64,000 nt of DNA, taken from assembly GCA_037013495.1 (NCBI GenBank), contig CM072801.1:104043816-104107815 (forward strand), given 5' to 3'. Of this stretch, positions 10,494-22,300 are shown in pieces (the first letter of the stretch is position 1; every line of letters begins with the position of its first letter). Below the pieces are notes generated by a model. The model was not told where the DNA came from. It made no database searches and worked only from the letters and a program-made list of their open reading frames with translations. The position numbers and the translations under genes were made by a program. This DNA comes from Hippophae tibetana (lineage: Eukaryota > Streptophyta > Magnoliopsida > Rosales > Elaeagnaceae).

Positions 10494-11151
10494 AAATTAC
10501 GAACTCCAGAAATTTTGTTGTTTTTTTATTCACGATCAAAGATCGGTTGAACGCCGAAAAAAAAGAAAAGGAAAATGATACATTGAATTTAAAGAAAAGT
10601 ACGAAATGAAATGCAAATAAGAAAATTATGACAACAAAATCTAAAGAAAACAAAAGGCTTGGAGAAATATTTGTTTCTTTAATTGTGATTTGTACCAAAA
10701 GAATGCAAAAGACAATAAAATGGAAACGTTTAGTAAATCTAAAATTCAAAAAATAGATATATTAAGAGAGATATACTATTTTGGGCAACCAAGACTTTGA
10801 TACCAAATGATACGGATCTTTTATGCGGACCATTTTGGAAACCATGAACTCAAAGGAATGAGAAAGATTGAATTGCTAAGAACATGGTTAATATAATCAA
10901 TTTTGAACAATTAAGAACACGATTAGAAAACCACGCAAAAATGTGAGACCAAACTATTAGACGTCGGAAAGTAGTGTAAGCGATGGAATTTGGGTTCTAA
11001 AAAGTGGACAACTGAACTATTTTTTACTTTATGTTTTTGCAAATTGAAATGAGTTTTGATTTGATATTTTATAATAGTCGTTTTGATGTATGACTTAAAA
11101 GTTATAACAGTTTAAAGTTGGATCCTCAATAAATAATTTTTTTTTTTTTTT
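10494..11151 (+). repeat. Patchwork monomer mixing C, U and V segments
   Basis: The head (gatcggttg, gaatttaaag) and the segment around gcaaaagacaataaaatgg are C type. Between and after these are tgtaccaaaag and ctttgatacc (U or V type), which closes the reading frame. The tail then alternates: aacatgg and caactgaac (C/P type), tcaattttgaac and gcaaattg (U/V type), gatgtatgac, then ggatcc. At least four type switches in 658 bp suggest repeated short-tract gene conversion rather than one crossover. This is the only C-headed copy without an open 58-codon frame. Confidence 0.8.
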
Positions 11152-11808
11152 AAATTACGAACTGCAGAAATTTTGTTGTTTTTTTATTCATGATCAAAGA
11201 TTGGTTGAACGCCGAAAAAAAAAGAAAAGGAAAATGATACATTGATTTAAAAGAAAAGTACGAAATGAAATGCAAATAAGAAAATTATGACAACAAAATC
11301 TAAAGAAAACAAAAGGCTTGGAGAAATATTTGTTTCTTTAATTGTGATTTGGACCAAAAGAATGCAAAAAAGAATAAAATGGAAACGTTTAGTAAATCTA
11401 AAATTCAAAAAATAGATATATTAAGAGAGATATACTATTTTGGGCAACCAAGGCTACGATACCAGATGATACGGATCTTTTATGCCGACCATTTTGGAAA
11501 CCATGAACTCAAAGGAATGAGAAAGATTGAATTGCTAAGAAAATGGTTAATATAATCAAATTTGAAGAATTAAGAACACGATTAGAAAACCACGCAAAAA
11601 TTGGAGACCAAACTATTAGACGTCGGAAAGTAGTGTAAGCGATGGAATTTGGGTTCTAAAAAGTGGACAAATGAACTATTTTTTACTTTATGTTTTTGCT
11701 AATTGAAATGAGTTTTGATTTGATATTTTATAATAGTCGTTTTGATGTATGACTTAAAAGTTATAACAGTTTAAAGTTGGAACCTCAATAAATAATTTCT
11801 TTTTTTTT

Positions 11809-12465
11809 AAATTACGAACTCTAGAAATTTTGTTGTTTTTTTTATTCACTATCAAAGATTGGTTGAACGCCGAAAAAAAAGAAAAGGAAAATGATACATT
11901 GAATTAAAAGAAATGTACGAAATGAAATGCAAATAAGAAAATTATGACAACAAAATCTAAATAAAACAAAAGACTTGTAGAAATATTTGTTTCTTTAATT
12001 GTGATTTGGACCAAAAGAATGCAAAAAACAATTAAATGGAAACGTTTAGTAATTCTAAAATTCAAAAAATAGATATATTAAGAGAGATATACTATTTTGG
12101 GCAACCAAGGCTACGATACCAGATGATACAGATCTTTTATGCCGACCATTTTGGAAACCATGAACTCAAAGGAATGAGAAAGATTGAATTGCTAAGAACA
12201 TGGTTAATATAATCAAATATGAAGAATTAAGAACACGGTTAGAAAACCACGCAAAAATGTGAGACCAAACTATTAGACGTCGGAAGGTAGTGTAAGCGAT
12301 GGAATTTGGGTTCTAAAAAGTGGACAACTGAACTATTTTTTACTTTATGTTTTTGCTAATTGAAATGAGTTTAGATTTGATATTTTATAATAGTCGTTTT
12401 GATGTATGACTTAAAAGTTATAACAGTTTAAAGTTGGAACCTCAATAAATAATTTCTTTTTTTTT
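11809..12465 (+). repeat. Three-part mosaic monomer: U head, G centre, C end
   Basis: The head aaattacgaactctag and aattatgacaac are U type. The centre has tggaccaaaag, caattaaatgg and agtaattct of G type. From ggctacgataccag onward it is C type (agatct, aacatgg, gatgtatgac). The G-to-C switch lies between the agtaattct segment (about 12055) and ccaaggcta (about 12105), upstream of where G copies carry TAG, so the ATG frame is reopened by recombination. Confidence 0.82.
12036..12212 (+). other. Reopened 58-codon frame in a mosaic monomer
   Basis: The upstream TTG frame has TAA immediately before the ATG, as in G monomers, but the C-type end removes the TAG. The ATG-started frame therefore runs 58 codons with Asn in place of Lys at codon 6. 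It shows that recombination between subfamilies can restore the open frame. Confidence 0.3.
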
Positions 12466-15400
12466 ACATTACGAACTGCAGAAATTTTTTGTTTTTTTTA
12501 TTCATGATCAAAGATTGGTTGAACGCCGAAAAAAAAAGAAAAGGAAAATGATACATTGAATTAAAAGAAATGTACGAAATGAAATGCAAATAAGAAAATT
12601 ATAACAACAAAATCAAAATAAAAAAAAGACTTGTAGAAATATTTGTTTCTTTAATTGTGATTTGGACCAAAAGAATGCAAAAAACAATTAAATGGAAACG
12701 TTTAGTAATTCTAAAATTCAAAAAATAGATATATTAAGAGAGATATACTATTTTGGGCAACCAAGACTTCGATAGCAAATGATACGGATCTTTTATGCGG
12801 ACCATTTTGGAAACCATGAACTAAAAGGAATGAGAAAGATTGAATTGCTAAGAAAATGGTTAATATAATCAAATTTGAACAATTAAGAACACGATTATAA
12901 AACCACGCAAAAATGTGAGACCAAACTATTAGACGTCGGAAAGTAGTGTAAGCGATGGAATTTGGGTTCTAAAAAGTGGACAAATGAACTATTTTTTACT
13001 TTATGTTTTTGCAAATTGAAATGAGTTTTGATTTGATATTTTATAATAGTCGTTTTGATTTATGACTTAAAAGTTATAACAGTTTAAAGTTGGATCCTCA
13101 ATAAATATATATTTTTTTTTAAATTACGAACTCCAGAAATTTTGTTGTTTTTTTATTCAGGATCAAAGATCGGTTGAACGCCGAAAAAAAAGAAAAGGAA
13201 AATGATACATTGAATTTAAAGAAAAGTACGAAATGAAATGCAAATAAGAAAATTATGACAACAAAATCTAAAGAAAACAAAAGGCTTGGAGAAATATTTG
13301 TTTCTTTAATTGTGATTTGGACCAAAAGAATGCAAAAGACAATAAAATGGAAACGTTTAGTAAATCTAAAATTCAAAAAATAGATATATTAAGAGAGATA
13401 TACTATTTTGGGCAACCAAGGCTACGATACCAGATGATACAGATCTTTTATGCCGACCATTTTGGAAACCATGAACTCAAAGGAATGAGAAAGATTGAAT
13501 TGCTAAGAACATGGTTAATATAATCAAATATGAACAATTAAGAACACGATTAGAAAACCACGCAAAAATGTGAGACCAAACTATTAGACGTCGGAAGGTA
13601 GTGTAAGCGATGGAATTTGGGTTCTAAAAAGTGGACAACTGAACTATTTTTTACTTTATGTTTTTGCTAATTGAAATGAGTTTAGATTTGATATTTTATA
13701 ATAGTCGTTTTGATGTATCACTTAAAAGTTATAACAGTTTAAAGTTGGATCCTCAATAAATATATTTTTTTTTTTAAATTACGAACTCCAGAAATTTTGT
13801 TGTTTTTTTATTCAGGATCAAAGATCGGTTGAACGCCGAAAAAAAAGAAAAGTAAAATGATACATTGAATTTAAAGAAAAGTACGAAATGAAATGCAAAT
13901 AAGAAAATTATGACAACAAAATCTAAAGAAAACAAAAGGCTTGGAGAAATATTTGTTTCTTTAATTGTGATTTGGACCAAAAGAATGCAAAAGACAATAA
14001 AATGGAAACGTTTAGTAAATCTAAAATTCAAAAAATAGATATATTAAGAGAGATATACTATTTTGGGCAACCAAGGCTACGATACCAGATGATACAGATC
14101 TTTTATGCCGACCATTTTGGAAACCATGAACTCAAAGGAATGAGAAAGATTGAATTGCTAAGAACATGGTTAATATAATCAAATATGAAGAATTAAGAAC
14201 ACGATTAGAAAACCACGCAAAAATGTGAGACCAAACTATTAGACGTCGGAAGGTAGTGTAAGCGATGGAATTTGGGTTCTAAAAAGTGGACAACTGAACT
14301 ATTTTTTACTTTATGTTTTTGCTAATTGAAATGAGTTTAGATTTGATATTTTATAATAGTCGTTTTGATGTATGACTTAAAAGTTATAACAGTTTAAAGT
14401 TGGAACCTCAATAAATAATTTCTTTTTTTTTACATTACGAACTGCAGAAATTTTTTGTTTTTTTTATTCATGATCAAAGATTGGTTGAACGCCGAAAAAA
14501 AAAGAAAAGGAAAATGATACATTGAATTAAAAGAAATGTACGAAATGAAATGCAAATAAGAAAATTATAACAACAAAATCAAAATAAAAAAAAGACTTGT
14601 AGAAATATTTGTTTCTTTAATTGTGATTTGGACCAAAAGAATGCAAAAAACAATTAAATGGAAACGTTTAGTAATTCTAAAATTCAAAAAATAGATATAT
14701 TAAGAGAGATATACTATTTTGGGCAACCAAGACTTCGATAGCAAATGATACGGATCTTTTATGCGGACCATTTTGGAAACCATGAACTAAAAGGAATGAG
14801 AAAGATTGAATTGCTAAGAAAATGGTTAATATAATCAAATTTGAACAATTAAGAACACGATTATAAAACCACGCAAAAATGTGAGACCAAACTATTAGAC
14901 GTCGGAAAGTAGTGTAAGCGATGGAATTTGGGTTCTAAAAAGTGGACAAATGAACTATTTTTTACTTTATGTTTTTGCAAATTGAAATGAGTTTTGATTT
15001 GATATTTTATAATAGTCGTTTTGATTTATGACTTAAAAGTTATAACAGTTTAAAGTTGGATCCTCAATAAATATATATTTTTTTTTAAATTACGAACTCC
15101 AGAAATTTTGTTGTTTTTTTATTCAGGATCAAAGATCGGTTGAACGCCGAAAAAAAAGAAAAGGAAAATGATACATTGAATTTAAAGAAAAGTACGAAAT
15201 GAAATGCAAATAAGAAAATTATGACAACAAAATCTAAAGAAAACAAAAGGCTTGGAGAAATATTTGTTTCTTTAATTGTGATTTGGACCAAAAGAATGCA
15301 AAAGACAATAAAATGGAAACGTTTAGTAAATCTAAAATTCAAAAAATAGATATATTAAGAGAGATATACTATTTTGGGCAACCAAGGCTACGATACCAGA

Positions 15401-16397
15401 TGATACAGATCTTTTATGCCGACCATTTTGGAAACCATGAACTCAAAGGAATGAGAAAGATTGAATTGCTAAGAACATGGTTAATATAATCAAATATGAA
15501 CAATTAAGAACACGATTAGAAAACCACGCAAAAATGTGAGACCAACCTATTAGACGTCGGAAGGTAGTGTAAGCGATGGAATTTGGGTTCTAAAAAGTGG
15601 ACAACTGAACTATTTTTTACTTTATGTTTTTGCTAATTGAAATGAGTTTAGATTTGATATTTTATAATAGTCGTTTTGATGTATCACTTAAAAGTTATAA
15701 CAGTTTAAAGTTGGAACCTCAATAAATAATTTCTTTTTTTTTAAATTACGAACTCTAGAAATTTTGTTGTTTTTTTTATTCACTATCAAAGATTGGTTGA
15801 ACGCCGAAAAAAAAGAAAAGGAAAATGATACATTGAATTAAAAGAAATGTACGAAATGAAATGCAAATAAGAAAATTATGACAACAAAATCTAAATAAAA
15901 AAAAGACTTGTAGAAATATTTGTTTCTTTAATTGTGATTTGTTCCAAAAGAATGCAAAAAACAATTAAATGGAAACGGTTAGTAATTCTAAAATTCAAAA
16001 AATAGATATATTAAGAGAGATATACTATTTTGGGCAACCAAGACTTTGATACCAAATGATACGGATCTTTTATGCGGACCATTTTGGAAACCATGAACTC
16101 AAAGGAATGAGAAAGATTGAATTGCTAAGAAAATGGTTAATATAATCAAATTTGAAGAATTAAGAACACGATTAGAAAACCACGCAAAAATTGGAGACCA
16201 AACTATTAGACGTCGGAAAGTAGTGTAAGCGATGGAATTTGGGTTCTAAAAAGTGGACAAATGAACTATTTTTTACTTTATGTTTTTGCAAATTGAAATG
16301 AGTTTTGATTTGATATTTTATAATAGTCGTTTTGATTTATGACTTAAAAGTTATAACAGTTTAAAGTTGGATCCTCAATAAATATATATTTTTTTTT

Positions 16398-19300
16398 AAA
16401 TTACGAACTCCAGAAATTTTGTTGTTTTTTTATTCAGGATCAAAGATCGGTTGAACGCCGAAAAAAAAGAAAAGTAAAATGATACATTGAATTTAAAGAA
16501 AAGTACGAAATGAAATGCAAATAAGAAAATTATGACAACAAAATCTAAAGAAAACAAAAGGCTTGGAGAAATATTTGTTTCTTTAATTGTGATTTGGACC
16601 AAAAGAATGCAAAAGACAATAAAATGGAAACGTTTAGTAAATCTAAAATTCAAAAAATAGATATATTAAGAGAGATATACTATTTTGGGCAACCAAGGCT
16701 ACGATACCAGATGATACAGATCTTTTATGCCGACAATTTTGGAAACCATGAACTCAAAGGAATGAGAAAGATTGAATTGCTAAGAACATGGTTAATATAA
16801 TCAAATTTGAAGAATTAAGAACACGATTAGAAAACCACGCAAAAATGTGAGACCAAACTATTAGACGTCGGAAGGTAGTGTAAGCGATGGAATTTGGGTT
16901 CTAAAAAGTGGACAACTGAACTATTTTTTACTTTATGTTTTTGCTAATTGAAATGAGTTTAGATTTGATATTTTATAATAGTCGTTTTGATGTATGACTT
17001 AAAAGTTATAACAGTTTAAAGTTGGAACCTCAATAAATAATTTCTTTTTTTTTACATTACGAACTGCAGAAATTTTTTGTTTTTTTTATTCACGATCAAA
17101 GATTGGTTGAACGCCGAAAAAAAAAGAAAAGGAAAATGATACATTGAATTAAAAGAAATGTACGAAATGAAATGCAAATAAGAAAATTTTGACAACAAAA
17201 TCTAAATAAAACAAAAGACTTGTAGAAATATTTGTTTCTTTAATTGTGATTTGGACCAAAAGAATGCAAAAAACAATTAAATGGAAACGTTTAGTAATTC
17301 TAAAATTCAAAAAATAGATATATTAAGAGAGATATACTATTTTGGGCAACCAAGACTTCGATAGCAAATGATACGGATCTTTTATGCGGACCATTTTGGA
17401 AACCATGAACTAAAAGGAATGAGAAAGATTGAATTGCTAAGAAAATGGTTAATATAATCAAATTTGAAGAATTAAGAACACGATTAGAAAACCACGCAAA
17501 AATTGGAGACCAAACTATTAGACGTCGGAAAGTAGTGTAAGCGATGGAATTTGGGTTCTAAAAAGTGGACAAATGAACTATTTTTTACTTTATGTTTTTG
17601 CAAATTGAAATGAGTTTTGATTTGATATTTTATAATAGTCGTTTTGATTTATGACTTAAAAGTTATAACAGTTTAAAGTTGGATCCTCAATAAATATATA
17701 TTTTTTTTTAAATTACGAACTCCAGAAATTTTGTTGTTTTTTTATTCAGGATCAAAGATCGGTTGAACGCCGAAAAAAAAGAAAAGGAAAATGATACATT
17801 GAATTTAAAGAAAAGTACGAAATGAAATGCAAATAAGAAAATTATGACAACAAAATCTAAAGAAAACAAAAGGCTTGGAGAAATATTTGTTTCTTTAATT
17901 GTGATTTGGACCAAAAGAATGCAAAAGACAATAAAATGGAAACGTTTAGTAAATCTAAAATTCAAAAAATAGATATATTAAGAGAGATATACTATTTTGG
18001 GCAACCAAGGCTACGATACCAGATGATACAGATCTTTTATGCCGACCATTTTGGAAACCATGAACTCAAAGGAATGAGAAAGATTGAATTGCTAAGAACA
18101 TGGTTAATATAATCAAATTTGAAGAATTAAGAACACGATTATAAAACCACGCAAAAATGTGAGACCAAACTATTAGACGTCGGAAGGTAGTGTAAGCGAT
18201 GGAATTTGGGTTCTAAAAAGTGGACAACTGAACTATTTTTTACTTTATGTTTTTGCTAATTGAAATGAGTTTAGATTTGATATTTTATAATAGTCGTTTT
18301 GATGTATCACTTAAAAGTTATAACAGTTTAAAGTTGGAACCTCAATAAATAATTTGTTTTTTTTACATTACGAACTCCAGAAATTTTTTGTTTTTTTTAT
18401 TCACGATCAAAGATTGGTTGAACGCCGAAAAAAAAAGAAAAGGAAAATGATACATTGAATTAAAAGAAATGTACGAAATGAAATGCAAATAAGAAAATTT
18501 TGACAACAAAATCTAAATAAAACAAAAGACTTGTAGAAATATTTGTTTCTTTAATTGTGATTTGGACCAAAAGAATGCAAAAAACAATTAAATGGAAACG
18601 TTTAGTAATTCTAAAATTCAAAAAATAGATATATTAAGAGAGATATACTATTTTGGGCAACCAAGACTTCGATAGCAAATGATACGGATCTTTTATGCGG
18701 ACCATTTTGGAAACCATGAACTAAAAGGAATGAGAAAGATTGAATTGCTAAGAAAATGGTTAATATAATCAAATTTGAAGAATTAAGAACACGATTAGAA
18801 AACCACGCAAAAATTGGAGACCAAACTATTAGACGTCGGAAAGTAGTGTAAGCGATGGAATTTGGGTTCTAAAAAGTGGACAAATGAACTATTTTTTACT
18901 TTATGTTTTTGCAAATTGAAATGAGTTTTGATTTGATATTTTATAATAGTCGTTTTGATTTATGACTTAAAAGTTATAACAGTTTAAAGTTGGATCCTCA
19001 ATAAATATATATATTTTTTTAAATTACGAACTCCAGAAATTTTGTTTTTTTTTTATTCAGGATCAAAGATCGGTTGAACGCCGAAAAAAAAGAAAAGGAA
19101 AATGATACATTGAATTTAAAGAAAAGTACGAAATGAAATGCAAATAAGAAAATTATGACAACAAAATCTAAAGAAAACAAAAGGCTTGGAGAAATATTTG
19201 TTTCTTTAATTGTGATTTGGACCAAAAGAATGCAAAAGACAATAAAATGGAAACGTTTAGTAAATCTAAAATTCAAAAAATAGATATATTAAGAGAGATA

Positions 19301-22300
19301 TACTATTTTGGGCAACCAAGGCTACGATACCAGATGATACAGATCTTTTATGCCGACCATTTTGGAAACCATGAACTCAAAGGAATGAGAAAGATTGAAT
19401 TGCTAAGAACATGGTTAATATAATCAAATTTGAAGAATTAAGAACACGATTAGAAAACCACGCAAAAATGTGAGACCAAACTATTAGACGTCGGAAGGTA
19501 GTGTAAGCGATGGAATTTGGGTTCTAAAAAGTGGACAACTGAACTATTTTTTACTTTATGTTTTTGCTAATTGAAATGAGTTTAGATTTGATATTTTATA
19601 ATAGTCGTTTTGATGTATGACTTAAAAGTTATAACAGTTTAAAGTTGGAACCTCAATAAATAATTTCTTTTTTTTTACATTACGAACTGCAGAAATTTTT
19701 TGTTTTTTTTATTCACGATCAAAGATTGGTTGAACGCCGAAAAAAAAAGAAAAGGAAAATGATACATTGAATTAAAAGAAATGTACGAAATGAAATGCAA
19801 ATAAGAAAATTATAACAACAAAATCTAAATAAAAAAAAGACTTGTAGAAATATTTGTTTCTTTAATTGTGATTTGGACCAAAAGAATGCAAAAAACAATT
19901 AAATGGAAACGTTTAGTAATTCTAAAATTCAAAAAATAGATATATTAAGAGAGATATACTATTTTGGGCAACCAAGACTTCGATAGCAAATGATACGGAT
20001 CTTTTATGCGGACCATTTTGGAAACCATGAACCAAAAGGAATGAGAAAGATTGAATTGCTAAGAAAATGGTTAATATAATCAAATTTGAACAATTAAGAA
20101 CACGATTATAAAACCACGCAAAAATGTGAGACCAAACTATTAGACGTCGGAAAGTAGTGTAAGCGATGGAATTTGGGTTCTAAAAAGTGGACAAATGAAC
20201 TATTTTTTACTTTATGTTTTTGCAAATTGAAATGAGTTTTGATTTGATATTTTATAATAGTCGTTTTGATTTATGACTTAAAAGTTATAACAGTTTAAAG
20301 TTGGATCCTCAATAAATATATATTTTTTTTTAAATTACGAACTCCAGAAATTTTGTTGTTTTTTTATTCAGGATCAAAGATCGGTTGAACGCCGAAAAAA
20401 AAGAAAAGGAAAATGATACATTGAATTTAAAGAAAAGTACGAAATGAAATGCAAATAAGAAAATTATGACAACAAAATCTAAAGAAAACAAAAGGCTTGG
20501 AGAAATATTTGTTTCTTTAATTGTGATTTGGACCAAAAGAATGCAAAAGACAATAAAATGGAAACGTTTAGTAAATCTAAAATTCAAAAAATAGATATAT
20601 TAAGAGAGATATACTATTTTGGGCAACCAAGGCTACGATACCAGATGATACAGATCTTTTATGCCGACCATTTTGGAAACCATGAACTCAAAGGAATGAG
20701 AAAGATTGAATTGCTAAGAACATGGTTAATATAATCAAATTTGAAGAATTGAGAACACGATTAGAAAACCACGCAAAAATGTGAGACCAAACTATTAGAC
20801 GTCGGAAGGTAGTGTAAGCGATGGAATTTGGGTTCTAAAAAGTGGACAACTGAACTATTTTTTACTTTATGTTTTTGCTAATTGAAATGAGTTTAGATTT
20901 GATATTTTATAATAGTCGTTTTGATGTATGACTTAAAAGTTATAACAGTTTAAAGTTGGAACCTCAATAAATAATTTCTTTTTTTTTACATTACGAACTG
21001 CAGAAATTTTTTGTTTTTTTTATTCACGATCAAAGATTGGTTGAACGCCGAAAAAAAAAGAAAAGGAAAATGATACATTGAATTAAAAGAAATGTACGAA
21101 ATGAAATGCAAATAAGAAAATTTTGACAACAAAATCTAAATAAAACAAAAGACTTGTAGAAATATTTGTTTCTTTAATTGTGATTTGGACCAAAAGAATG
21201 CAAAAAACAATTAAATGGAAACGTTTAGTAATTCTAAAATTCAAAAAATAGATATATTAAGAGAGATATACTATTTTGGGCAACCAAGACTTCGATAGCA
21301 AATGATACGGATCTTTTATGCGGACCATTTTGGAAACCATGAACTAAAAGGAATGAGAAAGATTGAATTGCTAAGAAAATGGTTAATATAATCAAATTTG
21401 AAGAATTAAGAACACGATTAGAAAACCACGCAAAAATTGGAGACCAAACTATTAGACGTCGGAAAGTAGTGTAAGCGATGGAATTTGGGTTCTAAAAAGT
21501 GGACAAATGAACTATTTTTTACTTTATGTTTTTGCAAATTGAAATGAGTTTTGATTTGATATTTTATAATAGTCGTTTTGATTTATGACTTAAAAGTTAT
21601 AACAGTTTAAAGTTGGATCCTCAATAAATATATATTTTTTTTTAAATTACGAACTCCAGAAATTTTGTTGTTTTTTTATTCAGGATCAAAGATCGGTTGA
21701 ACGCCGAAAAAAAAGAAAAGTAAAATGATACATTGAATTTAAAGAAAAGTACGAAATGAAATGCAAATAAGAAAATTATGACAACAAAATCTAAAGAAAA
21801 CAAAAGGCTTGGAGAAATATTTGTTTCTTTAATTGTGATTTGGACCAAAAGAATGCAAAAGACAATAAAATGGAAACGTTTAGTAAATCTAAAATTCAAA
21901 AAATAGATATATTAAGAGAGATATACTATTTTGGGCAACCAAGGCTACGATACCAGATGATACAGATCTTTTATGCCGACAATTTTGGAAACCATGAACT
22001 CAAAGGAATGAGAAAGATTGAATTGCTAAGAACATGGTTAATATAATCAAATTTGAAGAATTAAGAACACGATTAGAAAACCACGCAAAAATGTGAGACC
22101 AAACTATTAGACGTCGGAAGGTAGTGTAAGCGATGGAATTTGGGTTCTAAAAAGTGGACAACTGAACTATTTTTTACTTTATGTTTTTGCTAATTGAAAT
22201 GAGTTTAGATTTGATATTTTATAATAGTCGTTTTGATGTATGACTTAAAAGTTATAACAGTTTAAAGTTGGAACCTCAATAAATAATTTCTTTTTTTTTA

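Larger units (their letters stand above)
6556..11808 (+). repeat. V-P-U trimer domain ending in mosaic monomers
   Basis: Monomers start at 6556 (V), 7215 (P), 7869 (U), 8525 (V), 9184 (P), 9838 (U), 10494 (C mosaic) and 11152 (P with ctgcag head). The first two trimers repeat at an offset of 1969 bp and share tgtatgaaatg in V and attgaggatc in P. The P copies here belong to the sub-branch in which both the 58-codon frame and the overlapping 31-codon frame are open. The unit recurs once more at 36720, 37378 and 38032. Confidence 0.92.
11809..16397 (+). repeat. Dimer domain with a C-C junction
   Basis: Monomers start at 11809 (U head, G centre, C end), 12466 (G), 13121 (C), 13776 (C), 14432 (G), 15087 (C) and 15743 (U). 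G copies at 12466 and 14432 share attcatgatc and the rare change atcaaaata, so 12466-13775 and 14432 onward are sister segments at an offset of 1966 bp. Two C monomers sit side by side at 13121 and 13776, which breaks the alternation. The tail before 13776 combines gatgtatcac (C type) with ggatcc and tatatt (U/G type), placing an exchange between about 13712 and 13750. Confidence 0.9.
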
